A stretch of 64,000 bases of DNA from Arthrobacter sp. OV608 (GCA_900110595.1 FOEZ01000008.1:124001-188000); one strand, 5' to 3'; shown: positions 40,668 through 51,400, counted from the stretch's first letter. Translations and numbers: made by a program. Notes: a model not told the origin generated them from the letters alone.

Positions 40668-42485
40668 TTGGGACCCAAGGATTCACCTGTCCATCCCTCC
40701 GCGTCGAAGCCTGGCGGCGAACGCGCATCGGTTCACAATCTGAGGCGGCGGCCCCACGCAAAAGTGCTGGTGGTAGGCGGCGGGATCAACGGCGTCGGAA
40801 CTTTCCGGGACCTTGCACTGCAGGGCGTGGACGTGGCACTCGTGGAGCGCGGGGACTACTGCCAGGGGGCCAGCGGGGCGTCCTCACACATGATCCATGG
40901 TGGCATCCGCTACCTGGAAAACGGTGAATTCCGGCTGGTGCGGGAATCTGTAGTGGAGCGCAACCGCCTGCTTCGGATCGCCCCCCACTACGTCAAGCCG
41001 CTGCAGACCACCATCCCCATCCTCAGCACCTTCTCCGGAATCCTCGCTGCTCCGCTGCGGTTCCTGACCCATAAGCAGCAAGGCAAGCCCAAGGAACGCG
41101 GTGCATTCCTGATCAAGGTTGGCCTCAGCCTCTACGACTCCTTCTCCCGCGACGGCGGTTCCGTGCCGCGGCACCAGTTCCGGGGCCGCAAACGCGCCCT
41201 GGCCGAACTGCCCGCCCTGCGCCCGGACATTAAATACACGGCCACGTACTTTGATGCCTCAGTGCACAACCCGGAGCGGCTCACCCTCGACGTCCTGCAG
41301 GATGGCGAGAAAGCGGGGCAGGTCTCCGGGGCCGGCACTACCCAGGGCAGTACTGCCCGCGCCAGCAATTACCTTTCGCTGAAATCCCTGACGGGCGAAC
41401 CCAACCGCGGCACCGGCACCGGCAGCACGGCCCGGCTGCGCGATGAGCTGACAGGTGAGGAGTTCGACTTCACCGCTGATGTCATTGTCAACACCACGGG
41501 AGCGTGGGTGGACCTGACCAACGAGGCCATGGGCACCGCCTCCTCCTTTATGGGCGGCACGAAGGGATCGCACATTGTCCTGGACCATCCAGTGCTCCTG
41601 GACGCCTGCCGCGGACGCGAAATCTTCTTCGAACACATCGATGGCCGCATCGTCCTCATCTACCCGATGGGGGACCGCGTCCTGGTCGGAACCACCGACG
41701 TGGATGCAGACATGCGCAAGGACGCCGTCTGCACCGATGAAGAGATCGAATACTTCTTCGAACTGATCGGCCACGTGTTTCCGGACATTCCCGTCAGCCA
41801 TGAACAGATCGTCTACACCTTCTCAGGTGTGCGGCCCCTGCCCCGGCACGATGCGACCCAGCCCGGGTTCGTTTCGCGGGACTACCGGATTGAGCGCCGC
41901 GGCCCGGCCGGGCCGGAATCCGGTGCGGGCGCCGTCGTGCTCAGTCTCGTGGGTGGAAAATGGACCACCTTCCGGGCCCTCGCAGAGCACCTGACCAACG
42001 ATGTCCTCGCCGAGCTCGGCATGCAGCGCAAAGTTTCGACGGCGCAACTGGCCATCGGCGGCGGCGCAGGCTTCCCCGCTGACGACGCCGGCGTGCAGAA
42101 GTGGATCAAGCAGCACATGGTTCCCGGCCGGGATGCGGACCGCACAGCCGGTCTGCTGACCCGCTACGGAACGCGGGCGGAGGCCGTGATCGACTACCTG
42201 GACGCCGGGCCCGACCACCTGCTCCGCTCCACGCGGGAACTCAGCGTCCGCGAACTGGAATTCATGGCGGCCCATGAGCAGGTGGGGCACCTGGTGGACG
42301 TCCTGATCCGCCGGACGTCGCTGGCATTCCGTGGCCTCGTCACAGGCGAACTGCTGAACGAGGTGGCAGAGGTGCTGGCCGTTCCGCTCGGCTGGGACGC
42401 CACAGCCCGCGGCGCCGAGATACGGCACGCGCAGGACGTGCTGCAGCGGTTCCACCGAGTGGAAATCAACAGCCTGGTCGCTTGA
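40668..42485 (+). CDS. glpD: Glycerol-3-phosphate dehydrogenase (FAD-dependent)
   Basis: A 605-residue membrane-associated flavoprotein that oxidises glycerol 3-phosphate to dihydroxyacetone phosphate and passes electrons to the quinone pool. FAD loop VLVVGGGINGVGTFRDLALQGVDVALVERGD; substrate region GASGASSHMIHGGIRYLE; C-terminal helical domain from about 470. A Gly/Thr/Ser-rich insert lies at about 222-258. The start is a TTG with AAGGGAG 5 bases upstream. It is the first of glpD-glpF-glpK. Confidence 0.93.
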   Translation: MGPKDSPVHPSASKPGGERASVHNLRRRPHAKVLVVGGGINGVGTFRDLALQGVDVALVERGDYCQGASGASSHMIHGGIRYLENGEFRLVRESVVERNRLLRIAPHYVKPLQTTIPILSTFSGILAAPLRFLTHKQQGKPKERGAFLIKVGLSLYDSFSRDGGSVPRHQFRGRKRALAELPALRPDIKYTATYFDASVHNPERLTLDVLQDGEKAGQVSGAGTTQGSTARASNYLSLKSLTGEPNRGTGTGSTARLRDELTGEEFDFTADVIVNTTGAWVDLTNEAMGTASSFMGGTKGSHIVLDHPVLLDACRGREIFFEHIDGRIVLIYPMGDRVLVGTTDVDADMRKDAVCTDEEIEYFFELIGHVFPDIPVSHEQIVYTFSGVRPLPRHDATQPGFVSRDYRIERRGPAGPESGAGAVVLSLVGGKWTTFRALAEHLTNDVLAELGMQRKVSTAQLAIGGGAGFPADDAGVQKWIKQHMVPGRDADRTAGLLTRYGTRAEAVIDYLDAGPDHLLRSTRELSVRELEFMAAHEQVGHLVDVLIRRTSLAFRGLVTGELLNEVAEVLAVPLGWDATARGAEIRHAQDVLQRFHRVEINSLVA

Positions 42486-42576
42486 GGCCCGGCGTCCGGC
42501 CGGGGCGATATCCCGCCCCGGCAAACGGTCCTTCAACCCGGGAAGGACTGACAACAGAAAATAAGGAGAGTCAAAG

Positions 42577-43323
42577 ATGTCTCTTGGAATTGTTTTCCTT
42601 TCCGAAGTATTCGGAACGGCGATGCTCACCCTGCTCGGTTGCGGTGTCGTGGCCAACGTCGCCCTGCGGGGCACCAAAGGCAATAGCGGCGGGTTCCTGA
42701 TGGTCACGTGGGGATGGGGTGTTGCTGTCTTCGCGGGCGTCTATGTGGCCGCGAAGTCCGGGGCACACCTGAACCCCGCCGTGACACTCGGCTTCCTGGC
42801 CAAGGGCAACACGGAATACGCGAAGGGCGTCCCCGTTGATGTCGTCTCAACCCTGACCTATTTTGGCGGTGAGTTGCTCGGCGCATTCCTCGGCGCGGTG
42901 CTCTGCTGGCTCGCCTACAAGCAGCACTTCGACGCCGAAGAGGCAGTTGCTGCCAAGCTGGGCGTCTTCTCCACCGGCCCGGCCATCCGGTCCAGCTCCT
43001 GGAATCTGGTCACTGAGATCATCGGCACTTTTGTCCTGGTCTTCGTCATCCTGGCCTTCGGCGGGACCCCCTCGGGCCTGGGCCCGCTCGCTGTGGCACT
43101 GCTGGTCGTCGGCATCGGCGTATCCCTGGGCGGCCCCACCGGCTACGCCATCAACCCGGCCCGTGACCTCGGCCCGCGCATCGCCCACGCCCTGCTTCCC
43201 ATCAAGGGCAAAGGCTCCAGCGACTGGGGCTACTCGTGGATTCCCGTGGTGGGACCCCTCGTCGGCGGGGCTCTGGGCGGGCTCGTCGCCCGGCTGGTCC
43301 CGATCATCGCCGCAGCCGCCTGA
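42577..43323 (+). CDS. glpF: Glycerol uptake facilitator (MIP family)
   Basis: A 248-residue aquaglyceroporin with six membrane helices and two re-entrant NPA loops, at 66-68 ([11 protein letters not shown]) and 193-195 ([12 protein letters not shown]). The Asp following the second NPA-Arg is characteristic of glycerol-conducting members. Strong AAGGAGAG lies upstream of the ATG. It lies between glpD and glpK and would let glycerol in for trapping by GlpK. Confidence 0.94.
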   Translation: MSLGIVFLSEVFGTAMLTLLGCGVVANVALRGTKGNSGGFLMVTWGWGVAVFAGVYVAAKSGAHLNPAVTLGFLAKGNTEYAKGVPVDVVSTLTYFGGELLGAFLGAVLCWLAYKQHFDAEEAVAAKLGVFSTGPAIRSSSWNLVTEIIGTFVLVFVILAFGGTPSGLGPLAVALLVVGIGVSLGGPTGYAINPARDLGPRIAHALLPIKGKGSSDWGYSWIPVVGPLVGGALGGLVARLVPIIAAAA

Positions 43324-43367
43324 CCCATTACCCAGCTACCCACCCAACTCAAGACAAGGACGTCACC

Positions 43368-44882
43368 ATGAACCAGTACGTAATCGCCATCGACCAGGGA
43401 ACCACCAGCACCCGCGCCATCATTTTCAACCACAGCGGCGCCATCGTCTCCTCGGGGCAGATGGAGCACGAACAGATCTTCCCGAAAGCCGGGTGGGTGG
43501 AGCACAACCCCGCCGAAGTCTGGAACAACACCCGTGAGGTCATCGCCTCCGCCCTCTCCAAGGCGAACCTGACACGGCACGATATTGCCGCCGTCGGAAT
43601 CACCAACCAGCGTGAAACCGCCGTGGTGTGGGACAAAACCACCGGGGAGGCTGTGTACAACGCCATCGTCTGGCAGGACACACGGACCCAGGACATCGTG
43701 GACGAGCTGGCCAGGGACGGCGGCGCGGACCGCTTCAAGCAGAAAGTGGGCCTGCCGCTGGCAACCTATTTCTCGGGAACCAAGATCAAGTGGATCCTGG
43801 ACAACGTGGACGGCGCCAGGGAGAAAGCCGAAGCGGGGAACCTGGTGTTCGGCAACACCGACGCCTGGGTCCTCTGGAATCTCACCGGCGGCGTGGACGG
43901 CGGCGTCCACGTCACCGATGTCACCAATGCCTCCCGCACCCTGTTTATGGACCTGGAGACCCTGCAGTGGGATGACGAAATATTGGGAATCTTCGGCGTT
44001 CCGCGGTCCATGATGCCGGACATCAAGTCCTCCTCGGAGGTCTACGGCACGGTCCACACCTCGCAGCTGCTGCGCGAGGTCCCCGTGGCCGGCATCCTCG
44101 GCGACCAGCAGGCAGCAACGTTCGGCCAGGCGGCGTTCCAGACCGGCGAAGCGAAGAACACCTACGGGACGGGCTGCTTCCTGATCTTCAACACCGGCGA
44201 GGAGATCGTGCACTCGAAGAACGGGCTGCTGACAACGGTCGGCTACAAGCTCGGCGATGCTGCACCGCACTACGCCCTGGAAGGGTCCATCGCTGTCACC
44301 GGCTCGCTGATCCAGTGGCTGCGCGACAACCTGGGCATGATCAGCAGCGCGCCCGAAGTCGAAACCCTTGCCGCATCCGTGAAGGATAATGGCGGCGTGT
44401 ATATCGTCCCGGCCTTCTCCGGGCTCTTCGCGCCGTACTGGCGATCGGACGCCCGGGGTGCCATCGTGGGCCTCACCCGGTTCGTCAACAAGAACCACAT
44501 CGCCCGGGCCGCGCTCGAAGCCACCGCCTTCCAGACGCGCGAGGTGCTTGACGCCGTCAACGCGGACTCCGGTGTTCCGCTGTCCGAGTTGAAGGTCGAC
44601 GGCGGCATGGTGGCCAACGACGCCCTCATGCAGTTCCAGGCGGACATCCTTGGCGTCCCGGTGATCCGGCCGAAGGTGGTCGAGACCACGGCCCTCGGCG
44701 CCGCCTACGCTGCCGGCCTTGCCGTGGGCTTCTGGAAGGACCTCGGCGAGCTGTCGGCCAACTGGTCCGAGGACAAGCGCTGGGAGCCACAGATGGACCA
44801 GGCTGAGCAGGACCGCCAGATGCGGCTCTGGAAGAAAGCAGTGACCAAATCCATGGACTGGGTGGACGCGGACGTGCGGTAA
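43368..44882 (+). CDS. glpK: Glycerol kinase
   Basis: A 504-residue FGGY-family kinase that phosphorylates glycerol to glycerol 3-phosphate. ATP/phosphate loop [14 protein letters not shown] at the N-terminus; [26 protein letters not shown]; and the FGGY signature region [25 protein letters not shown]. The start at 43368 is set by the conserved [12 protein letters not shown] strong hairpin follows. Together with GlpF and GlpD it completes glycerol entry into glycolysis. Confidence 0.95.
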   Translation: MNQYVIAIDQGTTSTRAIIFNHSGAIVSSGQMEHEQIFPKAGWVEHNPAEVWNNTREVIASALSKANLTRHDIAAVGITNQRETAVVWDKTTGEAVYNAIVWQDTRTQDIVDELARDGGADRFKQKVGLPLATYFSGTKIKWILDNVDGAREKAEAGNLVFGNTDAWVLWNLTGGVDGGVHVTDVTNASRTLFMDLETLQWDDEILGIFGVPRSMMPDIKSSSEVYGTVHTSQLLREVPVAGILGDQQAATFGQAAFQTGEAKNTYGTGCFLIFNTGEEIVHSKNGLLTTVGYKLGDAAPHYALEGSIAVTGSLIQWLRDNLGMISSAPEVETLAASVKDNGGVYIVPAFSGLFAPYWRSDARGAIVGLTRFVNKNHIARAALEATAFQTREVLDAVNADSGVPLSELKVDGGMVANDALMQFQADILGVPVIRPKVVETTALGAAYAAGLAVGFWKDLGELSANWSEDKRWEPQMDQAEQDRQMRLWKKAVTKSMDWVDADVR

Positions 44883-44897
44883 TCTCCATCCGTCCTG

Positions 44898-44928
44898 GGC
44901 CGCCCTGCCAATCCGGCAGGGCGGCCCC
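44898..44928. terminator. Bidirectional hairpin between glpK and the Rieske/FAD oxidoreductase
   Basis: GGGCCGCCCTGCC (44898-44910) pairs perfectly with GGCAGGGCGGCCC (44916-44928) over a 5-base loop. There is no T tract, but its position between convergent genes and its 13-bp GC-rich stem favour a terminator acting in both directions. Confidence 0.7.
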
Positions 44929-44999
44929 TGCCGTCTCCAGGCCATACCCGGCAAGGCGCCAGGCGTCCCAGGTTCCTGGTGTCCCGGCTGCAAAAGGGG

Positions 45000-46538
45000 T
45001 CAGGAGGTGGGCCGTGGCGGCAGATCCTCTGTGGCCGGTCCCTGGATGACCTTGCCTGCCGCGTCGAACCGGGATCCGTGGCAGGGGCAATCCCAGGTGC
45101 GCTCGCCCCGGTTGAAAGCAACGGTGCAGCCCAGATGGGTGCAGATCGCGGACACGGCGTGGATTTCTCCTGCTTGATCCCGGTAATACGCCGTGCTGGT
45201 CCCGGCGGTTTCAATCACCGTGCCGTCACCGGGAGCGAGGTCCGCTACCTGCCGTGCAGCGCCGTCAGGGGTCTTCTCCCAGTCCTCAGAACCCGTCGCC
45301 GCCGATTCCGTGGGTCCTTCTGACCTGGTCCCAATCCGTGCGGGCGCGCGGTTGCTGTCAAACAAGGGCGCCCAGCCGTTGGGTGTGCCATTGAGCAGGT
45401 CTGCCAGCATCAGTGCGGCGGCGGTCCCATTCGTCAATCCCCATTTGCGCAGGCCCGTAATGACGAAGGCGTGCCGGCTGTCCGGATTCAGCGGCCCGGC
45501 GTACGGCAGCCCGTCCAGGGGCATCGCATCCTGGGTGGACCAGCGGTACGCGACGGGCCCGGCGCCGAAACGGCTGCGCGCATACGCGGCCAGGCTGGCA
45601 TGGCGCGACGCCGGATCCACCCGTTCCGCGGCAGGGTGGCCCTCGCCGCCCGCCAGCAGGTAAGTCAACCCGTTGAGGCGGACGGTCAACACCGACCGCA
45701 TGGGCTCATCCGCGCTGATAAAAGTGGCGTCCAGGGGAGGAGTGTCCACCGTCGCGGCAACGATGTAGGAGCGGTGCGGCGGGCACAATGCTTCAAACCG
45801 GCCATGGTCTCCGAAGGGAACATTCGTGGCCACTATGGCGTCAGCGGCCAGCACTGTACCGTTCCCGCCGGCTACTTTCACCGGCGTCCCCTCCTGCAGT
45901 TCAGTCGCGCGGGTCCCCTCGAACACGAAACTTCCGTCCCCGTCCACCCTGGCAGCCAGTCCCTGGAGGTACTGCACGGAGTGAATCTGGGCCTGCCCGT
46001 CGAAACGGACGGCGCCGGCCACAGGGAACGGCAGGGGTACCTCGGCCGTAAATGTGGCCGGAAGACCCAGCCTGGCCGCCAGTTCGGCTTCTGCACGCAG
46101 CTGCTGCAGGGTGTCTCCACTAACGGCGAAGGTGTAGTTCGCAACCCGGCGGAAACCGCAGGAGATGTTTTCCGCGGCCACCACGCGCGCGATGTGTTCC
46201 ACCGCAGCCTGGTTGGCGAGCCCGTAGGTTCCGGCGGCGCTGCTGCCATGAGTCCGGGCGAGATCCGTGTAAGCCAGGCGGTGCAGTGACGTCACCTTGC
46301 CGGTGGTATGGCCGGTAACACCTGTGCCGATCCGGGCTGCCTCTAGGACGGCCACCGAGCGGCCCGAACGTTTCAGGGCCAGTGCCGCGGTCAGCCCGGC
46401 GACGCCGCCGCCGATGATTGCCACGTCCACTTCCACCGTCCCGCGCAGCTCCGGGAAGGAGGTGGCGCCGGCGGTTGCGAGCCAAAGGGAAAGCGGCTCA
46501 CCTTCAGCGGGCCCGGCGGTGGTTGCATCAGGCATCAT
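45000..46538 (-). CDS. FAD-dependent oxidoreductase with C-terminal Rieske [2Fe-2S] domain
   Basis: A 512-residue fusion. The DAO-type FAD domain (about 1-395) has [23 protein letters not shown] and a conserved [11 protein letters not shown]. The C-terminal Rieske domain has Cys466-Thr-His468 (CTHLGC) and Cys484-x-x-His487 (CPCHG) as cluster ligands, with Cys471 and Cys486 able to form the disulfide of bc1-type Rieske proteins. Homologues occur widely in actinobacteria, bacilli and cyanobacteria; the electron donor is not settled. The start at 46538 has GAGGGG 5 bases upstream. It stands alone, convergent with glpK and divergent from leuS. Confidence 0.88.
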   Translation of the reverse strand: MMPDATTAGPAEGEPLSLWLATAGATSFPELRGTVEVDVAIIGGGVAGLTAALALKRSGRSVAVLEAARIGTGVTGHTTGKVTSLHRLAYTDLARTHGSSAAGTYGLANQAAVEHIARVVAAENISCGFRRVANYTFAVSGDTLQQLRAEAELAARLGLPATFTAEVPLPFPVAGAVRFDGQAQIHSVQYLQGLAARVDGDGSFVFEGTRATELQEGTPVKVAGGNGTVLAADAIVATNVPFGDHGRFEALCPPHRSYIVAATVDTPPLDATFISADEPMRSVLTVRLNGLTYLLAGGEGHPAAERVDPASRHASLAAYARSRFGAGPVAYRWSTQDAMPLDGLPYAGPLNPDSRHAFVITGLRKWGLTNGTAAALMLADLLNGTPNGWAPLFDSNRAPARIGTRSEGPTESAATGSEDWEKTPDGAARQVADLAPGDGTVIETAGTSTAYYRDQAGEIHAVSAICTHLGCTVAFNRGERTWDCPCHGSRFDAAGKVIQGPATEDLPPRPTS

Positions 46539-46635
46539 GCTCACCCCTCCCAACGTCGTGGGATGATCATGCGCGCTTACACCGGGTAAAGCAACGAACC
46601 GCTTCCTGGCTGCCGCAGTCTGCGCGGCGGTGCGC

Positions 46636-46641
46636 TAAAGT
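46636..46641 (+). promoter_or_regulatory. Putative -10 box of the leuS leader transcript
   Basis: TAAAGT lies 6 bases before the leader-peptide ATG, so transcription would begin at or next to the ATG, giving a leaderless leader peptide. No good -35 box is visible about 17 bases upstream. Tentative. Confidence 0.35.
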
Positions 46642-46647
46642 AGATCC

Positions 46648-46674
46648 ATGCGTGCGATCCTTCTGCTTAGTTAG
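46648..46674 (+). CDS. leuS leader peptide (MRAILLLS)
   Basis: A very short frame ATG-CGT-GCG-ATC-CTT-CTG-CTT-AGT-TAG encodes MRAILLLS with three consecutive leucine codons directly before the end. A terminator hairpin follows 37 bases later and leuS begins 152 bases after the stop. This is the standard layout of amino-acid attenuation: shortage of charged tRNA-Leu would stall the ribosome on the Leu run and change folding downstream. Attenuators of leuS have been predicted in Streptomyces. No Shine-Dalgarno sequence is present, in keeping with a leaderless start. Confidence 0.65.
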   Translation: MRAILLLS

Positions 46675-46710
46675 CCGCCCGGCGTCCGGAACAACGGATA
46701 ACGGTGCGGC

Positions 46711-46736
46711 AGCCCCTCCCTGGCGAGGGGCTTTTG
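46711..46736 (+). terminator. Attenuator terminator of leuS
   Basis: AGCCCCTC (46711-46718) pairs with GAGGGGCT (46725-46732) over a 6-base loop, followed by TTTTG. It lies between the Leu leader peptide and leuS, so full-length leuS mRNA needs read-through. GGCTGCCGCA at 46608-46617 is perfectly complementary to TGCGGCAGCC at 46705-46714, which overlaps the terminator 5' arm. It could act as an antiterminator only if transcription starts upstream of it. Confidence 0.7.
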
Positions 46737-46825
46737 TGTGTCCGGGCGTGTTTGTCGGGCCGGCAGCAGGAGGATCAGGCCGTTATGGCAGCACAGATGC
46801 CGTAACAGAACAGAAGAGGGCAGCA

Positions 46826-49351
46826 GTGGGCGTTCAGCCGGAGACAGAGACCGGAACAGCAACAACAGTATCGGCGGAGCCTGAAGAGGGCACCTACAGT
46901 TTCACCGCCATGGAGGCCAAATGGCCCCAGGTGTGGGAGGACCTCAAGGTCTTCACCCCGGTGGATGACGGGTCCCGGGAGCGCCGCTACGTGCTGGACA
47001 TGTTCCCGTACCCGTCCGGCGACCTGCACATGGGCCACGCAGAGGCGTTCGCCATGGGCGACGTGGTGGCACGCTACCTGCGCCAGCGGGGCTACGACGT
47101 CCTGCACCCGATCGGCTGGGACTCCTTTGGCCTGCCCGCCGAGAACGCCGCGATTAAGCGCAACGCCCACCCCAGCGAGTGGACCTACGCCAACATCGAC
47201 ACCCAGGCAGCGTCCTTCAAGCGGTACGCCATTTCCGCTGACTGGTCGCGCCGCCTGCACACCTCGGACCCCGAGTACTACCGCTGGACCCAGTGGCTGT
47301 TCAAGCGCTTCTACGAGCGCGGCCTGGCCTACCGGAAGAACTCCCCGGTCAACTGGTGCCCCAAGGACCAGACCGTCCTGGCGAACGAGCAGGTAGTCAA
47401 CGGCGCCTGCGAGCGCTGCGGCACCACCGTCACCAAGAAGTCCCTCAACCAGTGGTACTTCAAGATCACTGAATACGCCGACCGGCTGCTGGACGATATG
47501 GAGCAGCTGCGCGGCCACTGGCCCGAGCGTGTCCTGGCGATGCAGAAGAATTGGATCGGCCGGTCTGAGGGTGCACACGTCAACTTCGTGATCGAGGCCG
47601 ACGGCGGCAAGCCCGCCAAAGAGGTCACCGTCTTCACCACCCGCCCCGACACCCTGTACGGCGCAACGTTCTTTGTGGTGGCAGCGGACGCGCCGCTCGC
47701 CGTCGAACTCGTCACAGAGGAGCACACCGCTGCCCTGGACGAATACCGCGAGCAGGTCAAAGCACTCTCGGAAATCGAACGGCAGTCCACGGAGCGTGAG
47801 AAGACCGGTGTCTTCACCGGCCGGTACGCGATCAACCCGCTGAACAGGGAGAAGCTGCCGGTCTGGGCCGCGGACTACGTCCTGGCCGATTACGGCACGG
47901 GCGCCATCATGGCGGTGCCCGCCCACGACCAGCGCGACCTTGACTTCGCCAAGACCTTCGACCTGCCGGTCCGCGCCGTCCTTGACACCGGCGAAGAGGA
48001 TCCCGCAGTCTCCGGCACCGCCACCGCGGGGGAGGGGACGCTGATCAACTCCGGCGACCTGGACGGCATGCCCAAGGCCGAAGCCATCCCCGCTGCAATC
48101 GCCATCCTGGAGCGCCAGGGCACCGGCGAGAAGTTCGTGAACTTCCGCCTGCGTGACTGGCTGCTCAGCCGCCAGCGCTTCTGGGGCACTCCCATCCCGA
48201 TCATCCACTGCCCGTCCTGCGGCGAGGTTCCCGTTCCTGACGAGCAGCTGCCCGTCACGCTGCCCTCCGACCTGCGCGGCGAGGACCTCTCGCCGAAGGG
48301 CACCTCGCCGCTGGCTGCGGCCGAAGCCTGGGTCAACGTCGAATGCCCCTCCTGCCACGGTCCGGCCAAGCGGGACACGGACACCATGGACACGTTCGTG
48401 GACTCGTCCTGGTACTTCCTGCGGTTCGTTTCCCCGCAGTACACCGAAGGCCCGTTCGACCCCGACAAGATCAACGACTGGATGCCCGTGGGCCAGTACG
48501 TGGGCGGCGTTGAGCACGCCATCCTGCACCTGCTGTACGCCCGCTTCTTCACCAAGGTCATCAACGACCTCGGCATGATCGAGGCCAACGAGCCCTTCAG
48601 CGCGCTCCTGAACCAGGGCCAGGTGCTCAACGGCGGCAAGGCCATGAGCAAGTCGCTGGGCAACGGTGTGGACCTCGGCGAGCAGCTGGACAAGTACGGC
48701 GTGGACGCCGTCCGGCTGACCATGATCTTCGCGTCCCCGCCCGAGGACGACGTCGACTGGGCAGACGTCTCGCCCTCCGGCTCAGCGAAGTTCCTTGCCC
48801 GCGCCTGGCGCCTCGCCCAGGACGTGTCCAGTGCGCCGGGCGTCGACGTCACCACCGGAGACCGCGCCCTGCGGTCAGTCACGCATCGGACTATCGCTGA
48901 CGCGGCTGAACTGCTGGACGCCAACAAGTTCAACGTGGTGGTGGCCAAGCTGATGGAGCTGGTGAACGCCACCCGGAAGGCCATCGACTCCGGTGCCGGC
49001 GGTGCCGACCCGGCAGTCCGGGAAGCCGCAGAAGCTGTTGCCGTCATCCTGAGCCTCTTTGCCCCCTACACGGCCGAGGACATGTGGAACGTCCTGGGGC
49101 ACCCGGCCTCGGTAGCCAACGCGGGCTGGCCTGCCCACGACGCTTCACTCCTGGTGCAGGACACCGTCACGGCTGTCGTCCAGGTCCAGGGCAAGGTGCG
49201 GGACCGGCTTGAGGTCTCCCCGGATGTCTCTGAGGACCAGCTGCGGGAACTGGCGCTGGCCTCGGACAACGTCCAGCGCGCCCTCGACGGCCGGGGCATC
49301 CGCACGGTCATCGTCCGCGCCCCTAAACTGGTCAACATCGTCCCGGCTTAG
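46826..49351 (+). CDS. leuS: Leucine-tRNA ligase
   Basis: An 841-residue class Ia synthetase charging tRNA-Leu. The HIGH-type motif is HMGH at 68-71 ([14 protein letters not shown]), and the KMSKS-type loop is [11 protein letters not shown]. The CP1 editing domain has [22 protein letters not shown], and zinc-like Cys clusters occur (WCPKD...CERCG, CPSCG). The GTG at 46826 with AGAGGG 6 bases upstream was chosen. The open frame continues upstream through the terminator and cannot all be coding. Expression is probably set by the leader peptide and terminator upstream. Confidence 0.94.
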   Translation: MGVQPETETGTATTVSAEPEEGTYSFTAMEAKWPQVWEDLKVFTPVDDGSRERRYVLDMFPYPSGDLHMGHAEAFAMGDVVARYLRQRGYDVLHPIGWDSFGLPAENAAIKRNAHPSEWTYANIDTQAASFKRYAISADWSRRLHTSDPEYYRWTQWLFKRFYERGLAYRKNSPVNWCPKDQTVLANEQVVNGACERCGTTVTKKSLNQWYFKITEYADRLLDDMEQLRGHWPERVLAMQKNWIGRSEGAHVNFVIEADGGKPAKEVTVFTTRPDTLYGATFFVVAADAPLAVELVTEEHTAALDEYREQVKALSEIERQSTEREKTGVFTGRYAINPLNREKLPVWAADYVLADYGTGAIMAVPAHDQRDLDFAKTFDLPVRAVLDTGEEDPAVSGTATAGEGTLINSGDLDGMPKAEAIPAAIAILERQGTGEKFVNFRLRDWLLSRQRFWGTPIPIIHCPSCGEVPVPDEQLPVTLPSDLRGEDLSPKGTSPLAAAEAWVNVECPSCHGPAKRDTDTMDTFVDSSWYFLRFVSPQYTEGPFDPDKINDWMPVGQYVGGVEHAILHLLYARFFTKVINDLGMIEANEPFSALLNQGQVLNGGKAMSKSLGNGVDLGEQLDKYGVDAVRLTMIFASPPEDDVDWADVSPSGSAKFLARAWRLAQDVSSAPGVDVTTGDRALRSVTHRTIADAAELLDANKFNVVVAKLMELVNATRKAIDSGAGGADPAVREAAEAVAVILSLFAPYTAEDMWNVLGHPASVANAGWPAHDASLLVQDTVTAVVQVQGKVRDRLEVSPDVSEDQLRELALASDNVQRALDGRGIRTVIVRAPKLVNIVPA

Positions 49352-49406
49352 GCTGGACCGGGCCGCCGGAAACCTCCGGCGGCCTGCTTGACCCCAGGAG
49401 GCCACC

Positions 49407-50402
49407 TTGCCCCACCGCGACGCCGCCGCCTGGCCCTGGCTCCGGGCGCGCGTAGCCGCCATGCGCGCAAAGCAGGACGACGCCCGGCGGGGCAGCGCCG
49501 CACCCCAGCCGGACGCCGTCGTACGGACTGCCGTGGTCACCGATTCCGCGTCTGCTTTGCCCGCGGACTGGTCAGCAGATCTCACTGGTGACGGGCGCCT
49601 GACCATCATCCCCATGCCCGTGATGGTGGGTGAGGAGATCTACGGCGAGGGTGAGGACGACATTTCGGAGACCATCGCGTTGGCACTGGCCAGCGGCACC
49701 TCGGTAAAAACCTCGCGGCCCTCGCCCGGACAGTTCGAACAGGCGTACCTGGCCGCGCAGCGCCGCGGCTACGACGCAGTGGTCTCCGTGCATATTTCCG
49801 GCGGCCTGTCCGGGACGGCGGACGCGGCGCGCCTGGCGGCCGCGCGCGTGGGCATTCCCGTGGAAGTGGTGGACTCAGCAACAGTGGGCATGGCCCTCGG
49901 CATGGCAGTGCAGGCAAGTGTCCGCACGGCGGCGGAAGGCGCAGAAGCCGGGACGGTGGCCGCTGCTGCGGCGGACCAGGCAGCCAGAACCAAGGTCTAT
50001 TTCTACGTTCCCAGCCTGGAGCAGCTCCGCCGCGGCGGCCGGATCGGAGCGGCAGCTTCGCTCTGGGGCACCATGCTGGCCATCAAACCCATCCTGGCAG
50101 TCGACGACGGCAGGATCGTACCGCTGGAAAAAGTCCGGTCCGCTGCCAAGGCGGTCGCGCGCCTCGAAGAAATTGTCGCAGCCGACGCGGCCGCACGGCC
50201 GGACGGGGTGCGGTTGGCCGTCCACCACTTCGGAAACCCGGCAGAGGCCCAGAGCCTGGCGGCACGTCTTGAAGCGGCTTTGCCGCAGTGCCCCCCTGCC
50301 CAGATCAGTTCCCTTCCCGCCGTACTCGCGGCTCATGCGGGCCTTGGTGTCCTGGCCGTCATTGTGGGCAGCGGCAGCGGTGCGGGTGAGGACAGCGCTT
50401 AA
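49407..50402 (+). CDS. DegV family protein (fatty-acid-binding)
   Basis: A 331-residue DegV/FakB-type protein. After a ~40-residue extra N-terminal segment come the family motifs: AVVTDSASALP, TSRPSPGQFEQAY, VSVHISGGLSGTADAARLAA, VVDSATVGMALG and RRGGRIGAAASLWGTMLAIKPIL. In FakB proteins this fold buries a fatty acid for phosphorylation by FakA. A FakA (DhaL-YloV) gene is not in the window. TTG start with GGAGG 5 bases upstream. Confidence 0.9.
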   Translation: MPHRDAAAWPWLRARVAAMRAKQDDARRGSAAPQPDAVVRTAVVTDSASALPADWSADLTGDGRLTIIPMPVMVGEEIYGEGEDDISETIALALASGTSVKTSRPSPGQFEQAYLAAQRRGYDAVVSVHISGGLSGTADAARLAAARVGIPVEVVDSATVGMALGMAVQASVRTAAEGAEAGTVAAAAADQAARTKVYFYVPSLEQLRRGGRIGAAASLWGTMLAIKPILAVDDGRIVPLEKVRSAAKAVARLEEIVAADAAARPDGVRLAVHHFGNPAEAQSLAARLEAALPQCPPAQISSLPAVLAAHAGLGVLAVIVGSGSGAGEDSA

Positions 50403-50426
50403 GGTGCCGGCTGTGGGCACCCTTTC
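50403..50426 (+). terminator. Weak hairpin after degV
   Basis: GGTGCC (50403-50408) can pair with GGCACC (50416-50421), followed by CTTTCC. It lies directly after the degV stop. The short stem and broken T tract make termination uncertain. Confidence 0.3.
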
Positions 50427-50482
50427 CACATAGCAGGGCCTCGCTCTGTTGCGGGGTGCGGCATTTTCCTAGCGTGGGGTGC

Positions 50483-51400
50483 ATGTCACGCCGGGATGCT
50501 GGAGCCGCAGGTCAGCAGGCGCGCCATGCCAGGAACCGGCTGGAGGCCACGCTGGGCACCAGTACTGGCGGGCTCCTCGTTGAGGAGGACGGGCATGCCT
50601 TCGAATACCGGGGCACACCTGGTCCCGATGCCGGCGCTGACACCGTCGGCGGTGCAAGTCATACCCAAGCCCACGACGCCGGACCGGCCATCCGCTGGCG
50701 CCTTGGCCTGCGGCTTGCCGTGCTCCTGGGCATCCTTGCCGTGGCCGGAGGTGCCTGGTTCTGGTGGCAGGCGGCGTCGGGGCGGCCCGAGATCCTTCCC
50801 CTGAGCGGGGTTGGTCCGGAGACCACAGCCAAAACTGGTGAGGACGCCGCATCAGGCGAGGACGGCGGTGGCGGGAGCCGGGCCGGTCCATCGCCCGGAG
50901 CCCCTGCCGATGCGTTGCCGGGAGCGCAGGAAAGCGCCCCGGCCGGCACGGTAGTGGTCCACGTTGCCGGGGCCGTGGTGCGGCCCGGGGTGGTGCAGTT
51001 GCCGGCAGGGAGCCGCGTGCACGATGCCGTCGCGGCGGCAGGAGGAGGCGGTCCCGGCGCCGACCTGGACCGCCTGAATCTTGCTGCAGCGGTGGAGGAC
51101 GGACAAAAGATCCATGTCCCGCGGCAGGGTGAAGTGGTGCCCGGCAGTGCCGGGGAAGCCGGAGCGCCGGATGCAGGAGACTCCACGGACGGACGCGCAG
51201 CCGCGGGTTCAAAGGTGAACCTGAATACGGCCGGAGTGGAGGAACTGGACGGTCTGCCGAAGGTCGGCCCCGTGCTGGCCCAGCGCATCGTGGACTGGCG
51301 CAAGGAACACGGGCCCTTCAAAGCAGTGGAGGAACTTGATGCCATTGACGGCGTCGGCCCAAAGATGCTTGAGGCCCTGCTCCCGCTGGTGACCATATGA
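50483..51400 (+). CDS. comEA: ComEA-like competence DNA-binding protein
   Basis: A 305-residue membrane-anchored DNA-binding protein. A cytoplasmic N-terminus, one membrane helix at about 72-95 (LRLAVLLGILAVAGGAWFWWQ), a Gly/Ser/Pro linker, an SLBB domain (TVVVHVAGAVVRPGVVQLPAGSRVHDAV) and a C-terminal pair of helix-hairpin-helix motifs (KVNLNTAGVEELDGLPKVG, FKAVEELDAIDGVGPKML). It would bind incoming DNA outside the membrane and pass it to ComEC. The ATG at 50483 was chosen over GTG 50456. comEC follows. Confidence 0.88.
   Translation: MSRRDAGAAGQQARHARNRLEATLGTSTGGLLVEEDGHAFEYRGTPGPDAGADTVGGASHTQAHDAGPAIRWRLGLRLAVLLGILAVAGGAWFWWQAASGRPEILPLSGVGPETTAKTGEDAASGEDGGGGSRAGPSPGAPADALPGAQESAPAGTVVVHVAGAVVRPGVVQLPAGSRVHDAVAAAGGGGPGADLDRLNLAAAVEDGQKIHVPRQGEVVPGSAGEAGAPDAGDSTDGRAAAGSKVNLNTAGVEELDGLPKVGPVLAQRIVDWRKEHGPFKAVEELDAIDGVGPKMLEALLPLVTI

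Noticed and set aside
46785..46805. Short frame MAAQMP before leuS with AGGAGG upstream
   Set aside because: Six codons with no distinctive content, lying after the terminator; the ribosome site may be fortuitous. The Leu-rich peptide upstream is the better leader.
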